Assembly (NCBI GenBank): GCA_947177005.1
Contig: CAMWSZ010000105.1
Span: 1-8,716 of the forward strand
Length of the DNA: 8,716 nt
Source of the DNA: an uncultured Clostridia bacterium
GTDB lineage: Bacteria > Bacillota > Clostridia > Oscillospirales > Oscillospiraceae
Direction: 5' to 3'
Part shown: positions 1 through 6,234 of the stretch, piece by piece
Layout of the letters: each line of letters opens with the position of its first letter
How positions within the stretch are numbered: position 1 is the stretch's first letter
Made by a program: the position numbers and the translations under genes
Notes under the pieces: generated by a model
What the model was told of the DNA's origin: nothing
The model's input: the letters and a program-made list of their open reading frames with translations, nothing else
The model's database searches: none

Positions 1-1051
1 CCTCCACACCTTCCTTGGGCATGGCGTTGTACACGCTGGCGCGCAGTCCGCCCACGCTCTTGTGGCCCTTGAGGTTGTCGTAACCGGCGGCTTTGGTGGC
101 GGCAACTACTTTGGCGTCCAGATCCTTGTCGCCGGTGACGAACGGGATATTCATGAGGGAACGGGAATCCTTCTCCACGGTGCCCTTGAACATCTTCGAG
201 CTGTCGAGGAAGTCATACATGACCTGCGCCTTTTCGACGTTCATTTTTTCCATTGCTTCCAGTCCGCCGATGCTCTTGAGGTACTTGAAGACCTTGCCGC
301 AGCAGTAGATAGCCCAGCAGTTGGGGGTGTTGTACATGGAGCCGTTGTCGGCGTGGGTCTTATAGGACATGTAAAGGGGAGTTTTGGGGTCCAGCTCGGC
401 GTCGTCGCGGATGAGGTCCTCGCGGATGATGACCACCACCATGCCGGCGGGGCCGACGTTCTTCTGCACACCCGCATAGATGAGGCCGTAGTCGGACACG
501 TTGCAGGGCTTGGAGAGGAACATGGAGCTCTGGTCGCTCACCAGCACATGGCCCTTGGTATTGGGCAGCTTGGACCAGGTAACGCCGTGAATGGTCTCGT
601 TTTCACAGATATAGACGTAGTCGGTATTTTCAGGGATGTCGAGGTCGCTGCAATCGGGGACATAGCTGAAATTCTTGTCCTTGCTGGACGCGACAACATG
701 AACATCGCCGTATTTTTTCGCCTCTGCAATGGCCTTTTTGGACCACGCGCCGGTTTCGACGTAGCAGGCGACGCCGTTTTTCATCAGGTTCATGGGGATC
801 ATGGCGAACTGGAGGGTTGCGCCGCCCTGAATGAAGAGGACTTTATAGTTATCGGGAATCTTCATCAGTTCACGGAGGTCCTGTTCCGCTTCGTCGATGA
901 TCTGCTGATAGACGGGGGAGCGGTGGCTCATTTCCATGACGCACATGCCGGAGCCGCGGTAATTGAGCATTTCGTCGCGGATTTCTTCCAGGACGGGCTC
1001 CGGCATTGTTGCAGGGCCGGCGGAAAAATTAAAAATGCGATCGTATTTCAT
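1..1051 (-). CDS. serC: Phosphoserine aminotransferase (SerC), 3' end cut by window edge
   Basis: PLP-dependent aminotransferase that converts 3-phosphohydroxypyruvate and glutamate to phosphoserine and 2-oxoglutarate, the second step of serine synthesis; in some bacteria SerC also serves vitamin B6 synthesis. 350 codons are visible. The N-terminus has the family's NFSAGPA motif (residues 8-14), SHRS follows at 42-45, TGAWS at 100-104 and SDQSS at 172-176. The PLP lysine is K197 in GVQKNVGPAG, and the late GGLRAS motif is at 334-339. The last visible residues (YNAMPKEGVE) match the usual C-terminal region, so only about ten residues should be missing. The ATG at 1051 has an AGGAGG site (1061-1066) nine bases upstream and the protein starts as expected for the family. 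It has its own promoter (1109-1137). Identification is very secure from the motifs and near-complete length; serA often neighbours serC but cannot be seen here. Confidence 0.97.
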   Translation of the reverse strand, partial: MKYDRIFNFSAGPATMPEPVLEEIRDEMLNYRGSGMCVMEMSHRSPVYQQIIDEAEQDLRELMKIPDNYKVLFIQGGATLQFAMIPMNLMKNGVACYVETGAWSKKAIAEAKKYGDVHVVASSKDKNFSYVPDCSDLDIPENTDYVYICENETIHGVTWSKLPNTKGHVLVSDQSSMFLSKPCNVSDYGLIYAGVQKNVGPAGMVVVIIREDLIRDDAELDPKTPLYMSYKTHADNGSMYNTPNCWAIYCCGKVFKYLKSIGGLEAMEKMNVEKAQVMYDFLDSSKMFKGTVEKDSRSLMNIPFVTGDKDLDAKVVAATKAAGYDNLKGHKSVGGLRASVYNAMPKEGVE

Positions 1052-1077
1052 AGTAACGTTCCTCCTCAAATCTACTT

Positions 1078-1110
1078 CTGAAAGAATATGCTTGTAAAAA
1101 GCTCTTTCAG
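1078..1110. repeat. Inverted repeat over the serC -10/start-site region
   Basis: CTGAAAGA (1078-1085) and its perfect reverse complement TCTTTCAG (1103-1110) are separated by 17 bases. A second inner pair, GCTT (1090-1093) and AAGC (1099-1102), extends it to 12 paired bases with a four-base ATAT bulge. The right arm overlaps the last bases of the -10 box and the predicted start site. An RNA beginning near 1102 would lack that outer arm, so a protein-binding site in DNA is more likely than an RNA hairpin. Role inferred only. Confidence 0.5.
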
Positions 1111-1137
1111 TATAGTACATTTTACCAAAATAATCAA
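1109..1137 (-). promoter_or_regulatory. Probable sigma-A-type promoter of serC
   Basis: Read on the minus strand, the -35 box TTGATT (1132-1137) and -10 box TATACT (1109-1114) are separated by exactly 17 bases. Transcription would start near 1102, giving a leader of about 50 bases that contains the serC ribosome binding site. The surrounding stretch is clearly more AT-rich than the genes. No experimental support; the call rests on box match and spacing. Confidence 0.72.
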
Positions 1138-1188
1138 CCCTGAAAAGGAAAATATTTACCGCCGCGGCAATATGGGGTTTTGACAAGG

Positions 1189-1225
1189 AGACTGCCGGAA
1201 ATGCGTCCACATCCCCGGCAGGTCT
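1189..1225 (-). terminator. Hairpin after the uma2 gene, weak terminator candidate
   Basis: The arms AGACTGCCGG (1189-1198) and CCGGCAGGTCT (1215-1225) pair over ten base pairs with one bulged base, around a 16-base loop. The hairpin lies just past the stop codon of the Uma2 gene and before the serC promoter, where the upstream unit should end. There is no good run of T after the stem on the minus strand, so it is not a classical intrinsic terminator. It could be a weak terminator or a 3'-end stabilising structure. The rest of the 187-base gap (1052-1238) holds the serC promoter and leader and no visible gene. Confidence 0.4.
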
Positions 1226-1238
1226 ATTCCTCTATTTC

Positions 1239-1811
1239 TTAGGGAAACACTTTGCACAGCTCAATAAAGCAGCCCTCAAGACTGTTGACTTTGGCAATGT
1301 CTTTTTTTCCGTATTCTTCATGAAGGCGGTAATATCCATTGGCATCCTGTAGCAAAACGATTACGCTTTGCTCGTCCGGATTTACAATCCAATACTCATG
1401 AACGCCAGCCTGCTGATACAGATTGACTTTTACAATCCGGTCATGCCGCCGGGAAGAGGGGGATAAAATCTCGATAATAAAATCAGGTGCGCCTTTACAT
1501 CCGTGCCGGTCCAGCTTACTCTGGTCACACACAACGGAGATATCCGGTTCGACTACGGTATCAATGTCTTCCGGCGTATCGCTGTCCTTCTCAAAGAGGC
1601 GCACAGAAAACGGGGCCGGATATACCCCGCACCGTTTCCCCTCCAAAAAATTAGCCAACTGCCGGGAAAGCTCCATTAAAATTTCCTGATGAATACGCAG
1701 AGGTGACGGCATCATAAAAATTTCTCCGCTAATAATCTCGCCTCTGACATTCTCATCCCATGTAAGATATTCTGCAAATGAATATCGTTCCTGTTCTGCG
1801 GGGTAAGCCAT
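1239..1811 (-). CDS. Uma2 family (DUF820) putative endonuclease
   Basis: A 190-residue protein of the Uma2 family, which has a PD-(D/E)XK-type nuclease fold; the cellular role of the family is not established. Visible family features, in order: the GEIFMMPSP segment (29-37) and HQEI (41-44), VEPDISVV with D90, the core strand GAPDFIIEILSPSS with E114, then K128 and Y132, and GVHEYWIVNP (136-145). D90, E114 and K128 are the probable active-site set. The length is normal and the frame is intact. The ATG at 1811 lies 12 bases after GGAAAGG; a GTG at 1820 (193 residues) is possible, but only three bases separate it from that site. The gene starts 21 bases after degV, so it is probably the last gene of that transcript. 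Hand counts over five 60-base rows give about 46% GC, against about 62% in one sampled lepA row, which suggests a foreign origin. Family call is firm, function open. Confidence 0.88.
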   Translation of the reverse strand: MAYPAEQERYSFAEYLTWDENVRGEIISGEIFMMPSPLRIHQEILMELSRQLANFLEGKRCGVYPAPFSVRLFEKDSDTPEDIDTVVEPDISVVCDQSKLDRHGCKGAPDFIIEILSPSSRRHDRIVKVNLYQQAGVHEYWIVNPDEQSVIVLLQDANGYYRLHEEYGKKDIAKVNSLEGCFIELCKVFP

Positions 1812-1832
1812 AGAAACCACAATCCTTTCCCG

Positions 1833-2693
1833 TCACATAACCACCCGGCTGATCCCCATGGCAAACGCTCCCGGACCGGTATGAGCTGCGATGCTCAGCG
1901 TCAGCGGGTCATACTGGACCGGCTCTCCCGGGAACGCCTGCGCTGCCATTGCGTGCCACGCCTGGGCCTCCTCTTCCGACTCAAAGCTTCCCGATGCGTC
2001 CACACGAATCTGTAAGCCCTGCGCCCGGTATTCGGCGGCGCTCTTCTGCATGGCCTCCAGCAGTCTGGCCCTGCACTGCTTCGTCCCGCGGACCTTTGCG
2101 AAAGTATCCAGTTTTTCACCCTTAATCACCAGCAGCGGTTTAATCTGCAAAACTGTCCCCATTGCTGCGGCGGCGGGTGTAATTCTGCCGCCTTTTTTCA
2201 GGTATTCCAGCGTATTGACGCCGATATAGATAATGGAATCGCTGCCGGTTGTCTCCAGCTTTTCCTTGATCTCATGGCCCGAAGCACCCTCCTCCGCCAA
2301 TTGCCGGGCATCCCATACCGCGTTTTTCTGCGGCACGGAGATCTGATGATGATCCGCGACCAGGACTTTTCCGCCGTAACCGGCAGCCAGCACCGACGCC
2401 GTCTGACAGGAGCTGCTCAGACCGCTGGTCATCGGCAGATAGACAAGCTCGTCGTACCCCTCCTTCAGAACGCTGTTCCATATAGACAGCAGGTCATCCG
2501 GGGCGGGCTGGGAGGTCGATATATGCTTCCCCTCCCGCTGGAGCCTGAAAAATTCCTCCGGAAACAGATCCACGCCCTCATAATATATGCGGTTTTCAAT
2601 AATCACCGGCATCGGCACCACATAAACGCCCCATTCCCGGGCAGTTTCCCGGCTGATACCGCTGTTGCTGTCAGTAACGATTGCCGTTTTCAC
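1833..2693 (-). CDS. DegV family fatty-acid-binding protein
   Basis: A 286-residue DegV-family protein. Known members bind a long-chain fatty acid between two domains, and those of the FakB group present it to the kinase FakA for phospholipid synthesis; it is not an enzyme by itself. Visible marks: the N-terminal IVTDSNS (5-11), TSQPAPDD (60-67), PMTSGLSSS (87-95), the very typical YLKKGGRI (164-171), KVRG (200-203) and the C-terminal HTGPGA (271-276). The start chosen is the GTG at 2693: it has AGGAGG (2700-2705) six bases upstream and gives the usual family N-terminus (MKTAIVTDS). An ATG at 2714 would add seven residues, and the ribosome binding site would then lie inside the coding region. 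The gene lies 25 bases after lepA, probably in the same transcript. No fakA/DAK2 gene is in view, so which kinase it partners is unknown. Confidence 0.94.
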   Translation of the reverse strand: MKTAIVTDSNSGISRETAREWGVYVVPMPVIIENRIYYEGVDLFPEEFFRLQREGKHISTSQPAPDDLLSIWNSVLKEGYDELVYLPMTSGLSSSCQTASVLAAGYGGKVLVADHHQISVPQKNAVWDARQLAEEGASGHEIKEKLETTGSDSIIYIGVNTLEYLKKGGRITPAAAAMGTVLQIKPLLVIKGEKLDTFAKVRGTKQCRARLLEAMQKSAAEYRAQGLQIRVDASGSFESEEEAQAWHAMAAQAFPGEPVQYDPLTLSIAAHTGPGAFAMGISRVVM

Positions 2694-2699
2694 ACCGCA

Positions 2700-2705
2700 C
2701 CTCCT
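2700..2705 (-). promoter_or_regulatory. Ribosome binding site that sets the degV start
   Basis: A perfect AGGAGG, part of GGAGGAGG, ends six bases before the GTG at 2693. It lies within the first codons of the longer reading that starts at the ATG at 2714. That ATG has no comparable site in front of it. This decides the start in favour of GTG. Confidence 0.8.
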
Positions 2706-2718
2706 CCGTTTCATTCAC

Positions 2719-4521
2719 TCATTCGTCCAGCTTCAGCACGGCCATAAACGCCTCTGTCGGCAGCTGCACCGTCCCCAGATTCCGCATCTTCTTCTTGCCT
2801 TCCTTCTGTTTTTCCAGAAGCTTTTTCTTCCGCGTGATGTCGCCGCCGTAGCACTTGGCCAGCACGTCCTTCCGCATTGCCTTCACGGTTTCCCGCGCAA
2901 TGATCCGTCCGCCGATGGCCGCCTGTATGGGCACCTCAAAGAGCTGTCTCGGGATATTTTCTTTCAGCTTTTCGCACAGCCTCCGGGCTCTCGGATACGC
3001 CTTGTCCCGGTGCGCGATAAAGCTCAGCGCGTCCACCTGGTCGCCGTTCAGCAGCAGATCCACCTTGACCAGATCGCTGACCCGGTAGCCGCTCAGCTCG
3101 TAGTCCAGAGAGGCGTAACCTTTGGTGTGGGCCTTGAGCGTATCGAAAAAGTCATAGATAATCTCGTTGAGCGGCATCTCATAGTGCAGCTCCACCAGAT
3201 TCGTGTCAAGGTACTGCATGTCCTTGAACTCACCCCGCCGGTCCTGGCACAGCGGCATGATATTGCCAACGTACTCGTTTGGTGATATAATGGACACCTT
3301 CACATAGGGCTCCTGGGCCTCCTGAATGACGCTGGGGTCCGGATAATTATGTGGGTTGTCCACATCCACCAGCGAACCGTCTGTTTTTGTGACCTTGTAA
3401 ATTACGGAGGGCAGGGTGGTGATGAGATCCAGATCGAATTCCCGCTCCAGCCGCTCCTGAATGACCTCCGTATGCAGCATCCCCAAAAAGCCGCACCGGA
3501 ACCCAAAACCCAACGCAATGGAGCTTTCCGGTTCAAAGGTGAGGGAGGCGTCGTTGAGCTGCAATTTTTCCAGCGCGTCCCGCAGGTCCGGGTATTTGCT
3601 GCCGTCCTCGGTGTAGACGCCGCAGTAAACCATAGGCTGGGCTTTCCGGTAACCGGGCAGCGGCTCCTCCGCCGGACGCCCGCTCTCCGTAATGGTGTCG
3701 CCCACCTCGGTATCCCTGACGTTTTTAATGGAAGCGGTCAGATAGCCCACCTGTCCGGCCTGGAGCTGGTCACAGGCTTCATACCCCAGCGGACGCAGAA
3801 AGCCGCATTCCAGAATCTGGTACTGCGCCCCGGAAGCCATCATCTTAATCGTCATCCCTTTTTTGATTGTACCGTCTATGATGCGGAAATAAACAATCAC
3901 GCCTTTGTAAGCGTCATAATAGCTGTCAAAAATCAGCGCCCGCAGGGGTGCGCCGGGGTCGCCGGAGGGAGCGGGGATGTTCGCCACGGCGTCCTCCAGC
4001 ACGGCGGGGATATTCAGTCCCGCTTTTGCGGAGATCTCGGGGGCGTCCATGGCGGGGATTCCAATGATATCCTCAATTTCATGCTTGACTTTTTCCGGGT
4101 CGGCGGCGGGCAGGTCGATTTTATTGATGACCGGGCGGATCTCCAAATCATTATCCAGCGCCAGATAGGTATTGGCCAGCGTCTGGGCCTCGATGCCCTG
4201 GCTGGCGTCCACCACCAGCACGGCCCCCTCGCACGCCGCCAGCGAACGGCTGACCTCATAATTAAAATCCACATGTCCCGGCGTGTCGATCAGATTCAGG
4301 GTATAGGTCTCACCGCTGGCGGCCTTGTAGTCCAGCGTGACGGCCCGGGCCTTTATGGTAATGCCCCGTTCCCGTTCCAGCTCCATATTATCCAGAATCT
4401 GGTTCTCCATATCGCGGGCGGCAACCGCGCCGCAGAGTTCCAGAATCCTGTCCGCAAGGGTAGATTTTCCGTGGTCGATATGGGCGATGATCGAAAAATT
4501 CCTGATTTTTTCCTGATCCAT
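2719..4521 (-). CDS. lepA: Elongation factor 4 (LepA), ribosome-associated GTPase
   Basis: EF4/LepA is a translational GTPase linked to ribosome back-translocation and to 30S subunit assembly. The 600 residues match the usual family length. All G motifs are visible: AHIDHGKS (13-20), RERGITIKA (50-58), DTPGHVDF (79-86), NKID (133-136) and SAK (164-166), with His83 in the position conserved in translational GTPases. The C-terminal LepA-specific region is present, including GGRIIARETVKAMRKD, YGGDITRKKKLLEKQKEGKK and NLGTVQLPTEAF. The chosen ATG at 4521 gives the common MDQEKIRNFSIIAHIDHGK start. A TTG at 4527, two codons upstream and better spaced from AAAGG, is an alternative. The gene starts two bases after (or, with TTG, four bases inside) the end of the regulator gene, so the two are almost certainly co-transcribed and perhaps translationally coupled. 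Identification is certain. Confidence 0.98.
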   Translation of the reverse strand: MDQEKIRNFSIIAHIDHGKSTLADRILELCGAVAARDMENQILDNMELERERGITIKARAVTLDYKAASGETYTLNLIDTPGHVDFNYEVSRSLAACEGAVLVVDASQGIEAQTLANTYLALDNDLEIRPVINKIDLPAADPEKVKHEIEDIIGIPAMDAPEISAKAGLNIPAVLEDAVANIPAPSGDPGAPLRALIFDSYYDAYKGVIVYFRIIDGTIKKGMTIKMMASGAQYQILECGFLRPLGYEACDQLQAGQVGYLTASIKNVRDTEVGDTITESGRPAEEPLPGYRKAQPMVYCGVYTEDGSKYPDLRDALEKLQLNDASLTFEPESSIALGFGFRCGFLGMLHTEVIQERLEREFDLDLITTLPSVIYKVTKTDGSLVDVDNPHNYPDPSVIQEAQEPYVKVSIISPNEYVGNIMPLCQDRRGEFKDMQYLDTNLVELHYEMPLNEIIYDFFDTLKAHTKGYASLDYELSGYRVSDLVKVDLLLNGDQVDALSFIAHRDKAYPRARRLCEKLKENIPRQLFEVPIQAAIGGRIIARETVKAMRKDVLAKCYGGDITRKKKLLEKQKEGKKKMRNLGTVQLPTEAFMAVLKLDE

Positions 4522-4523
4522 GA

Positions 4524-5216
4524 TCAAACACTGCCTTTCTCTTCCGGCCGGTCCAGCTCCCGGACCCGGCTGTCCGTGTTGTGGAATACCTGCGCCACGG
4601 CTTGGGCCATGCCGTGGTAATTGGCGGCGAGGGACTGGGCGTCCACCGCCGGGTACTCGCCCTTATACTCCTCCAGCGCTCTGGCGTAACGGATCTTTGC
4701 AAGGGTCATGTCCGCGTTCAAAACGTCCAGATCGAAGAGCTGGGTAGCGGTGGAGAAATAGCTCTCGTTTCCCCCGGCGCACCGGTAAAGCTGCCGGAAC
4801 ATCTGGTAAAGTGCGCTGCTGAGATACGCGCCGGCCTGTTCGGCGGCATCCCGGCTGCCGGTCTGCCCCAGCAGGTCGAAGAGGACGGCTGTAGTATTCA
4901 CCAGCAGCTTTTTTTGCAGCTTGGCCATAATATTCCCTTTCAGGGATTCGCCCTCCTCGCTGGCGTCGGACAGCTCGCCGGCCTCAATCACCGCGCCGTC
5001 CCGGCTGAGGGTGCGGCCCAGCAGGTAATCTGCGGACACATGGTAGTAGTCACAGGCTTTTGCCACAAATTGCAGGCCCGGTTCCCGTATCCCGTTTTCA
5101 TAGTGGCTGAGCAGGGCCTGGCTGATGCCCAGTTCAGCGGCGGCTTTCCGCTGGCTGATACCCTTTTCCTGACGCAGCAGGGATAAAATTCTGGAAAAAT
5201 TACTGTTCACACTCAC
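4524..5216 (-). CDS. XRE/Cro-C1-type helix-turn-helix regulator upstream of lepA
   Basis: A 230-residue protein with an N-terminal Cro/C1-type helix-turn-helix at about residues 7-68. The motif SQRKAAAELGISQALLSHYE (21-40) holds the two recognition helices, followed by NGIREPGL and a YYHVSADYLLGR ending. Residues about 75-230 are polar and apparently helical. I recognise no known effector, peptidase or membrane domain there, so the signal it senses is unknown. The start chosen is the GTG at 5216, eight bases after GAGGT. An upstream GTG at 5273 would add a highly basic 19-residue stretch but would sit only about eight bases from the predicted transcript start. A GTG two codons inside (5210) is also possible. 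The TGA stop touches the lepA start. It is plausibly an autoregulator, because an inverted repeat lies within its own promoter. Confidence 0.9.
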   Translation of the reverse strand: MSVNSNFSRILSLLRQEKGISQRKAAAELGISQALLSHYENGIREPGLQFVAKACDYYHVSADYLLGRTLSRDGAVIEAGELSDASEEGESLKGNIMAKLQKKLLVNTTAVLFDLLGQTGSRDAAEQAGAYLSSALYQMFRQLYRCAGGNESYFSTATQLFDLDVLNADMTLAKIRYARALEEYKGEYPAVDAQSLAANYHGMAQAVAQVFHNTDSRVRELDRPEEKGSV

Positions 5217-5246
5217 GCTGACATACCTCGTTTTCTCTTTTTTGCG

Positions 5247-5265
5247 CCGCCCGGACTTCCGGCGG
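5247..5265 (-). promoter_or_regulatory. GC-rich hairpin in the leader of the regulator-lepA transcript
   Basis: In the predicted leader of about 65 bases, CCGG (5251-5254) and CCGG (5259-5262) pair around a four-base loop. CCG (5247-5249) and CGG (5263-5265) extend the stem past one bulged base at 5250, giving seven G-C pairs. It is followed on the transcript by an A-rich stretch and then by the ribosome binding site of the regulator. There is no T-run, so it is not an intrinsic terminator. A role in RNA stability or translation control is inferred. Confidence 0.45.
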
Positions 5266-5287
5266 AGAAGCACATTACAGAAAGTGT

Positions 5288-5316
5288 ATTATAGCACAAT
5301 GAATACCTTGTGTAAA
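5288..5316 (-). promoter_or_regulatory. Strong promoter of the regulator-lepA-degV-uma2 unit
   Basis: On the minus strand the -35 box TTTACA (5311-5316) and the perfect -10 box TATAAT (5288-5293) are 17 bases apart. A TGC just before the -10 box makes it an extended -10 (TGnTATAAT). The transcript should start near 5281. This is the best promoter match in the window. It supports the downstream GTG start of the regulator, because the upstream GTG would be almost leaderless. Confidence 0.85.
5295..5312. promoter_or_regulatory. Inverted repeat between -35 and -10, candidate operator
   Basis: CACAA (5295-5299) and its reverse complement TTGTG (5308-5312) are separated by eight bases, an 18-base dyad. 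It occupies the spacer and touches the -35 box of the regulator promoter, which is where a repressor dimer would block RNA polymerase. XRE-type proteins commonly bind such short dyads and often control their own genes. The arms are only five bases, so chance is possible. Confidence 0.4.
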
Positions 5317-5337
5317 TAGCTTCCGGAAAATTTTGTT

Positions 5338-5352
5338 GGTTTTATATAAACC
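5338..5352. repeat. Short AT-centred inverted repeat before the pyridoxal kinase gene
   Basis: GGTTT (5338-5342) and AAACC (5348-5352) flank TATAT, about 18 bases before the kinase start codon and just ahead of its ribosome binding site. A TATATA here could act as a -10 box, but no acceptable -35 box is found 16-18 bases upstream and the leader would be very short. I therefore do not call a promoter for the kinase gene; the dyad is offered as a possible regulatory site. Confidence 0.25.
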
Positions 5353-5369
5353 GGAAAGGGGACTTTTCT

Positions 5370-6209
5370 ATGCCTGCACCACGCGCAGCCGCAATCCATG
5401 ACCTCAGCGGCTTCGGACGCTGCTCTTTAACCATTGTGATCCCGGCCCTGTCGGCAATGGGCGTGCAGTGCTGCCCGCTGCCTACCGCATATCTGTCCAC
5501 CCACACCGGCGGCTTTACCGGAAATACGTTTCTGGACATGACGGATCAAATGGCTCCCGTCACCCGGCACTGGCAGGACTGCGGCGTTGCGTTTGACGCC
5601 ATCTATACCGGCTTTATGGGCAGCCGGGATCAAATGGACCTGACGGCGGATTTTATCCGCACATTCCGGCGGCCGGGCTGTCTGGTTGTGGTGGACCCCG
5701 TCATGGGCGACCACGGCAGGGCGTACCGGACCTATACGCCGGAGATGTGCCGCGCCATGTCGCGTCTGACGGAAAGCGCCGGTCTGATTACGCCAAACCG
5801 TACCGAGGCCGCGTTGCTGCTGGAGCGGGACTATGATTCGGTCCGGCTGGACACGCCGGAGGACTGCCGCCGCTGGGCGGAGGCGCTCAGTCTGGACGGA
5901 CGCCGTTCCGTTGTGCTGACGGGGATCAACGGGGACGGCGTTACCGGCGCGGCCTGCTTCGACCATACCGCCGGAAAGACGCATCTGGTCTATGCACCCC
6001 TCGCCCCCGGACAGTTCCACGGAACCGGAGATCTGTTTGCCAGCGTCCTGACCGGTGCGCTGCTGCAAAAGCGGAGCCTGCGGGATGCCGCACAAACCGC
6101 CGCGGATTTTACCAGTCTGTGCGCCGCGCATACCGGGAAAGAAAACATCCCTTCCAGAGAAGGTCTGGACTTTGAGCCGCTTTTATGGCGCCTTCAAAAA
6201 ATGCCGTGA
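5370..6209 (+). CDS. pdxK: Pyridoxal/pyridoxamine kinase (PdxK/PdxY type)
   Basis: A 279-residue ribokinase-fold enzyme that phosphorylates pyridoxal, pyridoxamine or pyridoxine with ATP, salvaging vitamin B6 in the cytoplasm. Visible marks: HDLSGFGRCSL (10-20), CPLPTAYLSTHTGGF (35-49), DPVMGDHG (109-116) and TPNRTEAALL (141-150). The anion-hole motif HGTGD at 217-221 holds D221 as the catalytic base. The length is normal for the family. The ATG at 5370 has AAAGGGG (5355-5361) eight bases upstream. The gene diverges from the regulator gene and is followed by thyA, which has its own promoter. Related ribokinase-fold enzymes include the ThiD kinases, but the N-terminal motifs fit pyridoxal/pyridoxamine kinases of Clostridia better. 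The exact preferred vitamer cannot be told from sequence. Confidence 0.92.
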   Translation: MPAPRAAAIHDLSGFGRCSLTIVIPALSAMGVQCCPLPTAYLSTHTGGFTGNTFLDMTDQMAPVTRHWQDCGVAFDAIYTGFMGSRDQMDLTADFIRTFRRPGCLVVVDPVMGDHGRAYRTYTPEMCRAMSRLTESAGLITPNRTEAALLLERDYDSVRLDTPEDCRRWAEALSLDGRRSVVLTGINGDGVTGAACFDHTAGKTHLVYAPLAPGQFHGTGDLFASVLTGALLQKRSLRDAAQTAADFTSLCAAHTGKENIPSREGLDFEPLLWRLQKMP

Positions 6210-6234
6210 CAAATCCCTGGTGTTCGTGTATAAT
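6206..6234 (+). promoter_or_regulatory. Promoter of thyA-folA overlapping the kinase stop codon
   Basis: GTGACA (6206-6211), one mismatch from TTGACA, and a perfect TATAAT (6229-6234) are 17 bases apart. The -35 box contains the TGA stop of the upstream kinase gene (6207-6209). Transcription should begin near 6241, giving a leader of about 27 bases with a purine-rich binding site. thyA-folA can therefore be made independently of the kinase gene. Confidence 0.75.

Noticed and set aside
62..1081. A 339-codon open frame on the plus strand opposite serC
   Set aside because: It is a mirror of the serC reading frame: serC is certain from motifs, and the antisense product is a low-complexity mix of V, G, H and D with no binding site or recognisable domain.
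1161..1186. GCCGCGGC palindrome and a TTGTCA box in the uma2-serC gap, as a second promoter
   Set aside because: No -10 box lies 16-18 bases from TTGTCA on the minus strand, and an 8-base GC palindrome alone is weak evidence.
3349..4620. A 423-codon plus-strand frame opposite lepA
   Set aside because: Long antisense frames are expected in GC-rich genes with strong codon bias. lepA is unambiguous, and the antisense product shows no family motif.
5213..5224. Three-codon frame ATG TCA GCG TGA overlapping the regulator's GTG start
   Set aside because: The binding site GAGG is only one base from this ATG, too close for initiation. Probably chance.
5271..5273. GTG start giving the regulator a 19-residue basic N-terminus
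   Set aside because: The predicted transcript start is about eight bases upstream, leaving no ribosome binding site. The GTG at 5216 has GAGGT at a good distance.
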